Below are positions 1-8,584 of a stretch of DNA of 64,000 nucleotides, piece after piece. The position numbers and the translations under genes are program-made. Every line of letters starts with the position of its first letter. The stretch's first letter is position 1. This DNA is from Planococcus ruber (GTDB lineage: Bacteria > Bacillota > Bacilli > Bacillales_A > Planococcaceae): contig NZ_JALHAG010000004.1 in the NCBI RefSeq assembly GCF_022819085.1, positions 434,001 through 498,000 of the forward strand. The letters are read 5' to 3'. The notes beneath the pieces are model-generated. The model was not told the origin of the DNA. It ran no database searches and saw only the letters and a list, made by a program, of their open reading frames with translations.

Positions 1-632
1 AGAATCATAAAAATAATAACCATAAATGCGATTACAATTATTCCAATGATGAGCGATGGAATGAGCAAGGTGAAAAATCCTTTCCAGCTTGAAAAACGAT
101 GCGCTTCCCCAATTGCCTTGCTTTGGATCACAATGCCCCAAATCGTCACAATCGCTAAAATCACGGCGAAAATGGCCATAAAGAAAATTGCGCCATTAGA
201 AGCTGATTCGCTGCCCGCGAAAAATAAATCAGGTGAAACAATCATCAAAATGAGGAACAGTGGCAGCAGCCAGATTTGCGGAATCATGGAAGTGGCAACC
301 GCTTTGAACAATTCGATGTAAGTCCCTGTTCCTTTAAACAGTTTCCCGACGAGCAAATAGATGCCGGACATAATGGCGATTCCAATCGCGACAGCAATCG
401 GCGAAATAATCGCACTCCCAACGATTAATATCCCGATAGGAATCCCGATATCATCCGTTCCTTGGTACAGGCTGACAAAAGTACTGGTGATTCCCGTAAG
501 CAAAATGAGCAGAAAAACATAGACCATCGATTTTTCTTCAATGACATAGCGCACCGTGTTCCGTGTGTTCAACCACACGGATAAAAATGGATTGAGTTTG
601 CTGTTGTAAGTCGTTTCGTGCTGTTCATTCAT
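1..632 (-). CDS. Yip1-family integral membrane protein (3' end outside window)
   Basis: The gene starts with ATG at 632 and runs off the left edge, so about 210 N-terminal residues are visible. A GGGGGAAG ribosome-binding site lies just upstream of the start. After a polar N-terminus of about 30 residues there are several long hydrophobic segments separated by short loops, with glycine- and proline-rich stretches typical of Yip1/DUF1282 membrane proteins. The family has roles in membrane traffic in eukaryotes but no firm function in bacteria; in Bacillales these genes often sit near ABC exporters. Family assignment is by overall pattern; the cellular role is unknown. Confidence 0.7.
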   Translation of the reverse strand, partial: MNEQHETTYNSKLNPFLSVWLNTRNTVRYVIEEKSMVYVFLLILLTGITSTFVSLYQGTDDIGIPIGILIVGSAIISPIAVAIGIAIMSGIYLLVGKLFKGTGTYIELFKAVATSMIPQIWLLPLFLILMIVSPDLFFAGSESASNGAIFFMAIFAVILAIVTIWGIVIQSKAIGEAHRFSSWKGFFTLLIPSLIIGIIVIAFMVIIFMI

Positions 633-791
633 AAGACTTCCCCCTCTATTCTCTATAATCTTTATACGTAATATAGCCATATCGGTTTCAAATAAAATAG
701 AAATCTTTTGCTTTTGAAGTTCTTGATTGCGCTTTTTTGGGTTTTATTTATAAACCTTATGTAATATTCTACATGTATTTCTGAAAAACCA

Positions 792-1304
792 TCAGTTGCA
801 CTTTATTTTTTCGAATAAAATCCTTAAAGCTTCTTCCGATGATGTAGCAATAACGGTCTTATCAGGACAAGCATGAAATTTCTTTACGAATACGGGCTTC
901 ATCTTCTCTTCAAAGTAGCGATTCCAGGTAAACATCTTCTGGAGCATCTTGAATGTCGGTTTATAATTTGCGCTCTCTGCTCCCGCTATTTGTTTTAAGA
1001 AACGTTTGATAATGCGTCTCTTCCGCTCTTTTAATGGGATATCTAAAAAAATTATCCAATCTGCCTGATCGATCGCGGCGTCCGTCCAATCCATATGGAC
1101 CCCTTCAACGATCCATTCCGGCCACATCAATGCTTCGGCTAAATGAGCATTCCTTTGCTCTTCTGAGTTCCGAATATCACCGCCCGGTGCACGTTTCCAG
1201 ACAAAATTATCCGTCTCGAAATGGTGCAGACCCAGTTCAGTCGCCAAATGTTTTGCCAATGTTGTTTTTCCGCTGCCTACCGAACCTGTTATGTAGATTT
1301 TCAA
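792..1304 (-). CDS. P-loop kinase-like NTPase (FlaR/adenylate-kinase-like)
   Basis: A 170-residue protein with a Walker A motif GSVGSGKT at residues 7-14, directly at the N-terminus as in small nucleotide kinases. A DxxxW segment near residue 32 and an IIFLDIP strand near residue 85, followed by a basic RRIIKR lid-like region, resemble the topology-modulation (FlaR) and adenylate-kinase-like families. It probably phosphorylates a small molecule in the cytoplasm, but the substrate cannot be read from the sequence. The start is a TTG with AAGGCG upstream. It stands alone between two leftward genes with no tight operon spacing. Confidence 0.7.
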   Translation of the reverse strand: MKIYITGSVGSGKTTLAKHLATELGLHHFETDNFVWKRAPGGDIRNSEEQRNAHLAEALMWPEWIVEGVHMDWTDAAIDQADWIIFLDIPLKERKRRIIKRFLKQIAGAESANYKPTFKMLQKMFTWNRYFEEKMKPVFVKKFHACPDKTVIATSSEEALRILFEKIKCN

Positions 1305-1400
1305 TAATTATCACGCCTTCATGCAGACTTGGCCTTCGCTTTCATTTATTATACCGAAGCGCTTTACGGAAAAAGCGGGTTTGCTGAAAATGGGCAAAAA

Positions 1401-1440
1401 AATACATGAGCCTAAGAAAATTACGCTTAGGCTCATGTAG
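1401..1440 (-). terminator. Rho-independent terminator of the SRPBCC gene
   Basis: A perfect 14-bp inverted repeat (1403-1416 and 1426-1439) with a 9-nt loop. On the minus strand it is followed by a run of seven T. It lies 32 bp after the stop of the leftward SRPBCC gene. Confidence 0.9.
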
Positions 1441-1471
1441 TGTTACAATTTTCTCCCAGGACAGTTGATCA

Positions 1472-1924
1472 TTAAGTTTTCGCTGCTTCTGTTTTTACGC
1501 GTTCCATGAATGCATGGATTGTTTCCTCGCGCTTTCTCTTTGATCCTGCTAGCAGCATGGCTTTGCCGGTCATATTGGTGCCTTTATTTGATCCTTCGTA
1601 TATAAATTTCGTCTGGTTATCATCTACTTTTTCGAGCGTATACCGGTACTCCACTTCAAACATGCCGCTCATTTCAAATTTTACCGCTTTATGCTTGCGC
1701 TCAGGCGTGTCATCGAATGCAATCGTTTCGACGAGATAGCTTTCGAGCTGGCTGCCCGCATAATAGCTTTGCGAATGTTTGGCGCCTAGCGTATCGTCTT
1801 CTTTTTCCAGCAACAGATGCTCTTCCACTTTCGGCATGATTCTTTTGACGTTCCGGTCCATGAATAATTGCCAGACCTGTTCAATAGGTGCATCGATGAG
1901 GATTTCTTTTTTCCACTTGGCCAC
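1472..1924 (-). CDS. SRPBCC-fold (polyketide cyclase/START-like) protein
   Basis: About 150 residues with the SRPBCC beginning WKKEILIDAPIEQVWQLF, alternating beta strands and a long C-terminal amphipathic helix. These proteins form a deep pocket for hydrophobic ligands; no ligand can be assigned. The preferred start is GTG at 1924 because AAAGGAG lies 8 bases upstream. An in-frame ATG at 1945 overlaps that ribosome-binding site region and is less likely. The gene is followed by its own terminator and preceded by the 21-bp repeat block that separates it from the dehydrogenase gene. Confidence 0.75.
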   Translation of the reverse strand: MAKWKKEILIDAPIEQVWQLFMDRNVKRIMPKVEEHLLLEKEDDTLGAKHSQSYYAGSQLESYLVETIAFDDTPERKHKAVKFEMSGMFEVEYRYTLEKVDDNQTKFIYEGSNKGTNMTGKAMLLAGSKRKREETIHAFMERVKTEAAKT

Positions 1925-1952
1925 GATGATAGCTCCTTTTCCCAAATTAAAG

Positions 1953-2057
1953 ATTTACTAGCCTGGCGCGTCTAAATACTGTCCGTCAGGCTCGAAATAC
2001 TGTCCAAAGCCGGCGATTTACTGTCGGTTCCAGCTGAAATACTATCCGCCGCCTCTT
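1953..2057. repeat. Five degenerate 21-bp tandem units
   Basis: Units start at 1953, 1974, 1995, 2016 and 2037, each exactly 21 bp. Each begins AAATACTGTCC or a near variant (ATTTACTAGCC, ATTTACTGTCG, AAATACTATCC) and continues with a variable 10-bp tail. On the minus strand the block begins immediately after the stop of the dehydrogenase gene and stays in its frame. It reads as heptads of the form D-S-I-S-x-x-x before a TAG. The conserved half is GGACAGTATTT on the minus strand. Confidence 0.8.
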
Positions 2058-2778
2058 AAAACGGGTTCGTCGCCCATTGACTGGAGGTTGGAATGAAAAT
2101 ACGCGGATGCAGTTTCAGCTGCGCTACGATATATTCTGCAATGTCTTCCGGCTGCATGAATTTTTCTTCGCTGTTTTCCGGCGTTTCCGTCGATCCGGCG
2201 AATTCTGTAATGACCCGGCTCGGCGTCAAAGCGAAAACGCGGATGTTATGTTTGCGCACTTCCTGGGATAAAGATTGGGTAAAGCCGAGCACCCCGAATT
2301 TCGAAGCACTGTAAGCACTCGACCCCGGATCGCCTTTCAGTCCGGACATCGAAGAAATATTGATGACGTCTCCTCCGTTTTTCTCTACCAGCTGAGGAAG
2401 CACCGTGCGCGTCACATAGAACATGCCCATCAAATTTACATCGATGACTTGCTTCCAGTCTTCCGGCGACGTTTCCAGAACCGTGCCGAATTTGCCGATT
2501 CCTGCATTGTTGATGAGGATGTTTGCCGAACCTAACGCCTCCGTCAATTTCGAAATCGCCGTTTCCACTTCTTCCAGCGAAGAAACATCCGCCACAGCAT
2601 AATCCGCTTGGATGCCTTCTTTTTTCGCTTCTGCCGCCACTTTTTGCAGATCGCTTTCCGTACGTGCAATCAAACCGAGATGGACGCCTTCTTTCGCCAG
2701 CGCCAAGGCAGCTGCTCGCCCAATCCCTTTGCCCGCACCTGTAATGAATGCCGTTTTTCCTGCCAATGATTGTGCCAT
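2056..2778 (-). CDS. yoxD: Short-chain dehydrogenase, 3-ketoacyl-ACP reductase-like (YoxD family)
   Basis: A 240-residue classical SDR. The NAD(P)-binding motif TGAGKGIG is at residues 13-20, an NNAG motif is near residue 90, the catalytic serine lies in NISSMSG, and YxxxK appears as YSASK. The C-terminal block with MQPEDIAEYIVAQL and PRIFI is the pattern remembered for Bacillus YoxD, which is annotated as a FabG-like reductase. It probably reduces a carbonyl with NADPH in the cytoplasm; the true substrate is unknown. It is monocistronic. The stop codon abuts the 21-bp repeat block. Confidence 0.85.
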   Translation of the reverse strand: MAQSLAGKTAFITGAGKGIGRAAALALAKEGVHLGLIARTESDLQKVAAEAKKEGIQADYAVADVSSLEEVETAISKLTEALGSANILINNAGIGKFGTVLETSPEDWKQVIDVNLMGMFYVTRTVLPQLVEKNGGDVINISSMSGLKGDPGSSAYSASKFGVLGFTQSLSQEVRKHNIRVFALTPSRVITEFAGSTETPENSEEKFMQPEDIAEYIVAQLKLHPRIFIPTSSQWATNPF

Positions 2779-2910
2779 ATGCTCTCCACCTTTTTAATTA
2801 TTCATACGTTCAGTTTGAATGAATTGCCTTTAAAACGCAAAAATTCTAGATTCCTTCCCTTCCCGCTTTTAGGTACAATAGAAGAAAGACAGACACATAA
2901 GGATGGCTCT

Positions 2911-3117
2911 ATGAAAACTTCAACCGTTTTACTTTTAACGCTCGGCATCATGCACCTTTTGACCATGGTGAATATCGTGTTCCTCGATGGTGCTTTGAAC
3001 GACTTGGTCTTTTTCTTTAATACCGCACTTTTCTTCTTCGCTTTTTCCTTCTACTTATGGAAACGGGAAAAAGACAGCAAAGAAACGCCGCCAACTTCAA
3101 CCAAAGCCAAAAAATGA
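2911..3117 (+). CDS. Small two-helix membrane protein
   Basis: A 68-residue protein starting at ATG 2911, chosen because AAGGATGG sits 7-12 bases upstream; longer upstream in-frame extensions lack a ribosome-binding site. Two hydrophobic segments (about residues 3-22 and 27-45) are followed by a charged, lysine-rich tail, a layout common in small Bacillales membrane proteins. No family is recognised. It is convergent with the AI-2E-family gene and shares a bidirectional terminator with it. Confidence 0.6.
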   Translation: MKTSTVLLLTLGIMHLLTMVNIVFLDGALNDLVFFFNTALFFFAFSFYLWKREKDSKETPPTSTKAKK

Positions 3118-3143
3118 AGTCATGTCGATGACTTCATTTTTTA
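3109..3143. terminator. Bidirectional terminator between convergent genes
   Basis: Inverted repeat AAAATGAAGTCAT / ATGACTTCATTTT (3111-3123 and 3128-3140) with a 4-nt loop. It has A-rich and T-rich flanks on both sides and overlaps the 3' ends of both flanking genes. Confidence 0.85.
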
Positions 3144-4367
3144 TTGGCGTTTTATTTTCAATGTCCGCTTCTGTTTCTTCTTGGAATAGACCGGCGGCGG
3201 TGCCGGATTAAATTCATCGTCGTAAAGGCCGGTGTACGCTTTATACCACAGGAACAAATGAATGAAGACCACTTTGATGACTGCATAGGCAGGAATGCCA
3301 AGGATGACGCCCGGAATCCCGAACAGATTCCCTGCAGTCAATAACACCGCAATGATCGTGATCGGATGAATGTTCAAGTTATTGCCAAGGATGAGCGGCT
3401 GGATGACCCGGCCTTCCAAAGTTTGCTCGACAAAAAACACAGCCGCAATTTTCACGAGCATAAACGGCGGATGAAGCACGATCGCGATAACGACGACGGG
3501 AATAAAAGCGATGAACGACCCAAGGAAAGGGATCAGGTTCAATGCCCCCGCCATGATGCCGAGGATCAAAGCGTACTCCAGGCCGATTAAGCTGAAGCCG
3601 ATCCAGAACATCAAGCCGACGAAAAAAGCGACAATGAGCTGTCCGCGGATATACTGGCTGATTTGGAGATTCATTTCCCGCAGCAATTCATACGATTTCA
3701 CCCGCATTTTGGATGGCACAAACGGCATCAAGTAGTACGGCAAATGGTGGCCGTCTTTCAGCAAATAAAACAAGATGAACGGCGTCGTAATCACCGCAAG
3801 AACCGTTGTGGACAAAACACCGACCACACTGCCGATTCCCGTGACCGTCGTATCCACAACATCCTCCGTCTGCCCGCTGATGGAATCGGTAATGCCGTCT
3901 TCGTCTCCAGTCAGCTGCTTTTGAAGTTCGGACAGGACATCGCTTTGAAAAACGCCATTCACTTGGGAGATGAAGCGGTTCAAATAGTCCTGCCAATTGT
4001 CAATCAGGCTTAGCGTCTGCTCCCTAAGAATCGGAATCAGCGTAGCAATCCCCCATGCCAGTAATCCTGCGATGATGAGAAAGACAAGTGCGATGCCGCC
4101 CGCACGGTGGATCTTTTTCGTTTCCATCCAGTCGATCAAAGGGTTCAACAAATAATACAGCACACCCGCCATGATGATCGGCAGTCCCATGACGTCAAAA
4201 AAAGCAACGAATGGCCGAAACACAAAACTGACTTTCGGCAATAGGAATAGAATCAGGAGCACGAGCAGCAGGATGAACAAAATGGACACCGCTTTATTGT
4301 TCAATACCCATTTCATAAACCAGCTGGCCGCGAGTTTCAGCATTTGCTTGTCATTCTGCTCTTCCAT
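3141..4367 (-). CDS. AI-2E transporter-family (PerM/DUF20) membrane permease
   Basis: A 408-residue protein with an N-terminal pair of hydrophobic segments, a large soluble loop (about residues 115-165) and a C-terminal bundle of helices. The family hallmark GxxxGALNLIPFLGSF lies near residue 275. The architecture matches the AI-2E/PerM (TqsA, YueF/YubA-like) exporters. Members have been linked to autoinducer-2 export and, in Bacillus relatives, sodium/proton exchange; the substrate here is not decidable. Start ATG at 4367 with GGGGGC upstream. A 30-bp perfect palindrome lies about 90 bp upstream and may be an operator. Confidence 0.85.
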   Translation of the reverse strand: MEEQNDKQMLKLAASWFMKWVLNNKAVSILFILLLVLLILFLLPKVSFVFRPFVAFFDVMGLPIIMAGVLYYLLNPLIDWMETKKIHRAGGIALVFLIIAGLLAWGIATLIPILREQTLSLIDNWQDYLNRFISQVNGVFQSDVLSELQKQLTGDEDGITDSISGQTEDVVDTTVTGIGSVVGVLSTTVLAVITTPFILFYLLKDGHHLPYYLMPFVPSKMRVKSYELLREMNLQISQYIRGQLIVAFFVGLMFWIGFSLIGLEYALILGIMAGALNLIPFLGSFIAFIPVVVIAIVLHPPFMLVKIAAVFFVEQTLEGRVIQPLILGNNLNIHPITIIAVLLTAGNLFGIPGVILGIPAYAVIKVVFIHLFLWYKAYTGLYDDEFNPAPPPVYSKKKQKRTLKIKRQ

Positions 4368-4457
4368 GATGAAGCCCCCTTAGCGAATTTGAGGACCGCT
4401 TGATGCCTCTATGTATATGGGGAGCCAAAAGCTTCTATAGCAATAAAATACCCGGTT

Positions 4458-4487
4458 GAAAAATAGTTAAGCGCTTAACTATTTTTC
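4458..4487. promoter_or_regulatory. 30-bp perfect palindrome, candidate operator
   Basis: GAAAAATAGTTAAGC followed directly by its exact reverse complement, centred at 4472/4473. It lies between the fru operon terminator and the start of the AI-2E-family gene. The GC core flanked by TTAA is of the type used by dimeric repressors. Confidence 0.5.
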
Positions 4488-4496
4488 TTACCCAGC

Positions 4497-4537
4497 ACAA
4501 AAAACCGGATGAATCTGTTGAGATCCACCCGGTTTTT
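4497..4537 (-). terminator. Terminator of the fru operon
   Basis: Inverted repeat built on AAAAACCGG / CCGGTTTTT, with a TTTTTT run on the minus strand, directly after the fruA stop codon. Confidence 0.85.
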
Positions 4538-4539
4538 GA

Positions 4540-6459
4540 TTAAACGGCTGCCGCCACTTTTTTCTTCAATAGCCCTGCAACGATTGCAGTAATGACTGCG
4601 CCTCCGATAATGGCGAGTGCGTAGAACAATACTTTCGTAATGCCGCCGTCAACCAGCCCCATGACGAATATGCCGCCGTGCGGTGCCCGCAATCCGATAT
4701 CGAACAGCATCACGAGCGCACCAGTAGTCGCCGCTCCCGCCACACATGCCGGAATGACGCGTGCCGGATCCGCTGCCGCGAAAGGAATGACACCTTCTGT
4801 GATAAAGCAAGCACCGAGGACGTACGCCGTTTTTCCGGCTTCCCGCTCGGGCTTTGTGAATTTATTTTTGAAAAGCGTGGTTGCGATGGCCATGCCAAGC
4901 GGCGGTACCATACCGGCCGCCATGACCGTCGCCATGAAATTGAAGTTCTGTGCATCGAGCATGGCGATGCCGAATGTATAGGCCGCTTTATTGACAGGGC
5001 CGCCCATGTCGATCGCCATCATGCCGCCAAGCAGCAAGCCGACCAGCACTAAGTTTGTTCCGCCGAGGCTCTCGAGGAACGAGGAAATCGCCGTATAGAC
5101 TTTTGTCAGCTGCGGGTTCACAAGCATCATGATGATGCCGGTAATGGCGATGCTGAACACCGGGAAAAACAAGACCGGCTTTAGGCCTTCAAGCGCATCC
5201 GGCAACACCGAAAACGCTTTTTTCACAAGAAGCGTTACATAACCCGCCAGGAAACCGGCGATCAAACCGCCAAGGAATCCGGAACCGCCGCTTGCTTCTT
5301 CCACACCTGTGACGGTAATGGCAATCAAACCGCCGATCATCCCAGGCGCAAATCCAGGCCGCTCGGCGATGCTCATCGCAATAAATCCGGCAAGCACCGG
5401 CACCATCAGGAAGAATGCATTGCCGCCGCCGATCGTATTCAGCATGGCCGCAAATTCATTGTAATCCGGGCTTGCTGGGTCCGATGCATTAATGCCCCAG
5501 AAGAAAGATATGGCGATCAGGATCCCGCCGCCGACCACAAAGGGCAGCATATTCGAAACACCGTTCATCAAATGCTTGTAAAAGCCGCCTTTAGAATCGC
5601 CGTCGTTTGCGTCTTCTTTTGTCCGGTCGTGCTTGTATTCCGGTGCATCTCCGCCAATTGCACGGTCGAGCAGATCGTCTGTTTCATAGATCGCTTTTCC
5701 GACTTTTGTCTGGATCACCGGCTTTCCGGCAAAACGGGCCATTTCCACTTTCGTGTCGGCCGCAACAATGATGGCGTCCGCTTCTGCAATTTCCGCATCC
5801 GTCAACCGGTTCTTGACGCCGCTTGAGCCGTTCGTTTCCACTTTCAATTGGATGCCGCGCTCTTTCGCCCGTTCATTCAATTTCTCAGCCGCCATATACG
5901 TGTGGGCTATGCCGGTCGGACACGCTGTGACCGCGAGGATTTTCTTGCCTGAAGCTGAGGGTGTACTGCCTGCATCCACAGCTTCAGTACCTGTCCCGTC
6001 CACTTCCGATTCTTTGTCTGTTACGGCTTGAAGCACTTCTTGCTTTGTCGTTGCCGCAAGCATTCGATCCCGGAACTTGCTGTCCATCAGAAATGTGGCA
6101 AGGCGAGACAGCGCTTCCAAATGATCGTCATTTGCGCCTTCTGTCGCAGCAATCATGAAGAATAAATGTGCAGGCTGCCCGTCAAGCGACTCGTAATCCA
6201 AGCCATCCAGCGAGCGCCCAAAGGCGATTGCCGGCGACTTCACCGCTTTCGATTTCGCATGCGGAATCGCAATGCCGTCGCCGATCCCTGTCGTGCTTTG
6301 ATCTTCGCGCGCTTGGATGTCGGATTGGAAAAGATTCGGATCGGCTAATTTTCCGGCTCGGTCCAACTGGCCGATCAGTTCAGAAAGCACTTCTTGTTTC
6401 GAGCCGGCTTTGAGATCCAAAATAATGGTTTCTTCAGTCAATAATTGTGTAATTCTCAT
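4540..6459 (-). CDS. fruA: PTS fructose-specific EIIABC
   Basis: A 639-residue three-domain transporter that imports fructose and phosphorylates it to fructose-1-phosphate. The IIA domain spans about residues 1-145, with the phospho-histidine in IPHAKS (H67). The IIB domain spans about 172-270, with the phospho-cysteine in VTACPTGIAHT (C180). The IIC membrane domain spans about 300-635. The order A-B-C is the usual one for Bacillales FruA. Phosphate arrives from HPr, encoded by the divergent ptsH. The start overlaps the fruK stop by 4 bp (ATGA), indicating translational coupling. Last gene of fruR-fruK-fruA. Confidence 0.97.
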   Translation of the reverse strand: MRITQLLTEETIILDLKAGSKQEVLSELIGQLDRAGKLADPNLFQSDIQAREDQSTTGIGDGIAIPHAKSKAVKSPAIAFGRSLDGLDYESLDGQPAHLFFMIAATEGANDDHLEALSRLATFLMDSKFRDRMLAATTKQEVLQAVTDKESEVDGTGTEAVDAGSTPSASGKKILAVTACPTGIAHTYMAAEKLNERAKERGIQLKVETNGSSGVKNRLTDAEIAEADAIIVAADTKVEMARFAGKPVIQTKVGKAIYETDDLLDRAIGGDAPEYKHDRTKEDANDGDSKGGFYKHLMNGVSNMLPFVVGGGILIAISFFWGINASDPASPDYNEFAAMLNTIGGGNAFFLMVPVLAGFIAMSIAERPGFAPGMIGGLIAITVTGVEEASGGSGFLGGLIAGFLAGYVTLLVKKAFSVLPDALEGLKPVLFFPVFSIAITGIIMMLVNPQLTKVYTAISSFLESLGGTNLVLVGLLLGGMMAIDMGGPVNKAAYTFGIAMLDAQNFNFMATVMAAGMVPPLGMAIATTLFKNKFTKPEREAGKTAYVLGACFITEGVIPFAAADPARVIPACVAGAATTGALVMLFDIGLRAPHGGIFVMGLVDGGITKVLFYALAIIGGAVITAIVAGLLKKKVAAAV

Positions 6460-7388
6460 ACGATCACATCCCCATGTTTGATTTCTTTCACGTGAACTTC
6501 CCCCGCCAACGCTTCAACATCTTCTTTTCGGCACAAATCGGATCGGAAAGCGGTAGCGCTCCCGCTGGCCACTCCGTATTTAAACGCTTCAAGCGGGTCT
6601 TCTGTTTCGCAATACGAAGCGATAAAGCCCGAAACGAGCGAGTCACCTGATCCGACTGTATTGACGACTTTGCCGATCGGTGCTTTTGCTTCAAATGCCG
6701 ATGATTCATTAATCCATAGGGCACCGTCGCCGCCCAGTGAAACAATGACATTCTCCACTCCGCCCGCTGCCAATTTCTTAGCATAATGCAAAGCTTCCGC
6801 TTTCGTGGAAATGGCAGCATCGAACAGTTCGCCCAACTCATGGATGTTTGGCTTTATCAGAAAAGGCGAAAATTTCACCAGCTCTTTTAAAGCAGGACCC
6901 GATGTATCCAACACAAACCGGATCTGCCGTTCGCTGCAGCGTTCAGCAATTTCGCTGAAATAAGAAAGAGGTATTTCCGCAGGAAGGCTTCCTGCAAGAA
7001 CCAGCCAATCCCCTTTTTCCATATTGTTTATTTTTTCAGTCAATTGGGCCAAATCGTTTGCACGAAGCGCGGGTCCGGGTCCATTCAATTCCGTTTCTTC
7101 CGCCGCTTTTATCTTGACATTTATGCGGGTGATTTCAGCCGTTTCAATAAAATCTGTCTCAACACCTTCACGCAGAAGGAAATCTTCTATATAATTGCCT
7201 GTAAATCCACCTATGAACCCGAGTGCCTTATTGCGGGCTCCCAGTCGCTTTAAGACGCGTGAGACATTGATGCCTTTGCCTCCGGGATAATAGAATACCT
7301 CTGATGTGCGGTTCAGTTTTCCGTTTTCAAAAGAGGGTAAATACGTGGTGTAGTCAACAGACGGCGTAATCGTGCATGTATAAATCAT
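6456..7388 (-). CDS. fruK: 1-phosphofructokinase
   Basis: A 310-residue PfkB-family sugar kinase that converts fructose-1-phosphate to fructose-1,6-bisphosphate using ATP. PfkB signature 1 is seen as PGGKGINVSRVL (residues 36-47). Signature 2 is NTVGSGDSLVSGF, with the catalytic base D249. The N-terminal strand MIYTCTITPSVDYT is typical of FruK and tagatose-6-phosphate kinases; the fruA neighbour decides in favour of FruK. It overlaps fruR and fruA by 4 bp each. Confidence 0.96.
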   Translation of the reverse strand: MIYTCTITPSVDYTTYLPSFENGKLNRTSEVFYYPGGKGINVSRVLKRLGARNKALGFIGGFTGNYIEDFLLREGVETDFIETAEITRINVKIKAAEETELNGPGPALRANDLAQLTEKINNMEKGDWLVLAGSLPAEIPLSYFSEIAERCSERQIRFVLDTSGPALKELVKFSPFLIKPNIHELGELFDAAISTKAEALHYAKKLAAGGVENVIVSLGGDGALWINESSAFEAKAPIGKVVNTVGSGDSLVSGFIASYCETEDPLEAFKYGVASGSATAFRSDLCRKEDVEALAGEVHVKEIKHGDVIV

Positions 7389-8137
7389 TGTTTCTCCACC
7401 TTTACTGTCGTCTTTTTTTCCAGCTGTTCCATCATGTGCCGATCGATTTCATTTACAATGAGATCAGCGCCGTCCAGGTCCATAATTTTAGCGAAACTGA
7501 CTTGATTCGCTTTCGTATGGTCTGCAAGGACGAAGGTTTTTCGCGCGTAGGTACTGGCAAGCCTTTTGACGGCCGCTTCTTCGGGATCCGGCGTCGTATA
7601 GCCGTAGTCGGGATGAAAGCCGTTGACGCCCAGAAAACAAAGGTCAAATCGGTAATTCATCAATGCTTGAATGGTTTGGGAGCCAACCATGGCACCTGTA
7701 CGGGATTTCATCAACCCTCCCGTCAGATACGTCGTAATGCCATGTTCATTCAAAGCATCCACCAAGGTTAAGCCGTTGGTGACAACGACCACATCTTTGT
7801 CTTTTAGAAAAGGAATCATTTGGAATGTCGTGGTGCCGGCATCCAGGAAGACGCTGTCGCCTTCTTGGACGAATGATGCCGCATATTTTGCAAGTTTGAT
7901 CTTTTCTTCAAGATTCCGTGTCGACTTATCGGAGATGCTCGGTTCAGAAAGGTTGCGGCCAGGCAAAACGGCGCCGCCAAATACCCGCACTAAAAGCTGG
8001 CGGTTTTCGAGTTCCGTCAAATCTCGGCGGATGGTTGATTCGGAAGCTCCGGTATCATCTACGATTTCCTGAATTTTGATGGTCTGTTTTTGGTCGAGCA
8101 AGCCCAAAATGTATTCGTGGCGTTCATTCGTCAGCAT
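7385..8137 (-). CDS. fruR: DeoR-family fructose operon repressor
   Basis: A 250-residue DeoR-type regulator. The N-terminal winged helix-turn-helix includes GASESTIRRDLTELE, and the C-terminal ribose-5-phosphate-isomerase-like sensor domain has the DAGTTT and TNG motifs that bind phosphosugars. It is expected to repress the fru operon until fructose-1-phosphate accumulates. The start is ATG at 8137, which has AGAAGGTG upstream; a longer frame to 8197 crosses the promoter and is rejected. First gene of the operon. Confidence 0.94.
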   Translation of the reverse strand: MLTNERHEYILGLLDQKQTIKIQEIVDDTGASESTIRRDLTELENRQLLVRVFGGAVLPGRNLSEPSISDKSTRNLEEKIKLAKYAASFVQEGDSVFLDAGTTTFQMIPFLKDKDVVVVTNGLTLVDALNEHGITTYLTGGLMKSRTGAMVGSQTIQALMNYRFDLCFLGVNGFHPDYGYTTPDPEEAAVKRLASTYARKTFVLADHTKANQVSFAKIMDLDGADLIVNEIDRHMMEQLEKKTTVKVEKQ

Positions 8138-8168
8138 GTTTGCACCTTCTTTATTTAAGGTTAAGTAG

Positions 8169-8197
8169 ATAATACTTGAAACCCCTTCCAAAATCAA
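8169..8197 (-). promoter_or_regulatory. Sigma-A promoter of fruRKA
   Basis: On the minus strand, TTGATT (8197-8192), a 17-bp spacer and TATTAT (8174-8169), about 32 bp before the fruR start. The -35 box abuts the FruR-type repeats. Confidence 0.7.
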
Positions 8198-8201
8198 TCA
8201 T

Positions 8202-8267
8202 AATCATTCATAAGCAGTCAAAAACATTCATGAACTTAGTTTTCCTTTCAAAATCGTTCATGAATGA
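8202..8267. promoter_or_regulatory. Three FruR-like operator repeats in the fruR-ptsH intergenic region
   Basis: Related copies of CATTCATAAG, CATTCATGAAC and CGTTCATGAATG are seen at about 8205, 8225 and 8255. The third is nearly palindromic. The set lies between the divergent fruR and ptsH genes, placed to control both. The binding protein is inferred from context. Confidence 0.55.
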
Positions 8268-8314
8268 CTTTGATACAAGCAAATTCAATCACATTTCATT
8301 AGGAGGAATTTTAC

Positions 8315-8584
8315 ATGGTAGAAAAACAATTCACAATTACAGATGAAGCAGGGATCCACGCACGTCCGGCATCAGCCCTAGTCGGCTCGTTGGCTAAATT
8401 CAAATCGGACATTACGTTGGAACATAAAGGCAAGAAAGTGAACTTGAAATCGATCTTAGGCGTTATGTCTTTAGGCGTTTCTTCAGGTTCAACCGTTACA
8501 ATCGCAGCTGATGGCGAAGATGAAAATGAAGCCATCGAACAAATTACAAATGTGATGAAATCCGAAGGGCTTGCTGATCAATGA
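8315..8584 (+). CDS. ptsH: Phosphocarrier protein HPr
   Basis: An 89-residue HPr. The catalytic histidine H15 sits in GIHARPAS and the regulatory serine S46 in [12 protein letters not shown], so it can carry phosphate for sugar uptake and, when phosphorylated on Ser46 by HPr kinase, act as CcpA corepressor. An AGGAGGAA ribosome-binding site precedes the ATG. It overlaps ptsI by 4 bp. Its placement divergent from fruRKA, with shared operator-like repeats, suggests that general PTS supply is tied to fructose use here. Confidence 0.98.
   Translation: MVEKQFTITDEAGIHARPASALVGSLAKFKSDITLEHKGKKVNLKSILGVMSLGVSSGSTVTIAADGEDENEAIEQITNVMKSEGLADQ

Noticed and set aside
1953-2057. CRISPR array
   Set aside because: Units are 21 bp without separate spacers, the repeats are degenerate and no cas gene is near.
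4458-4487. Rho-independent terminator
   Set aside because: Perfect palindrome without loop and AT-rich stem; the fru operon already has a better terminator at 4497-4537.
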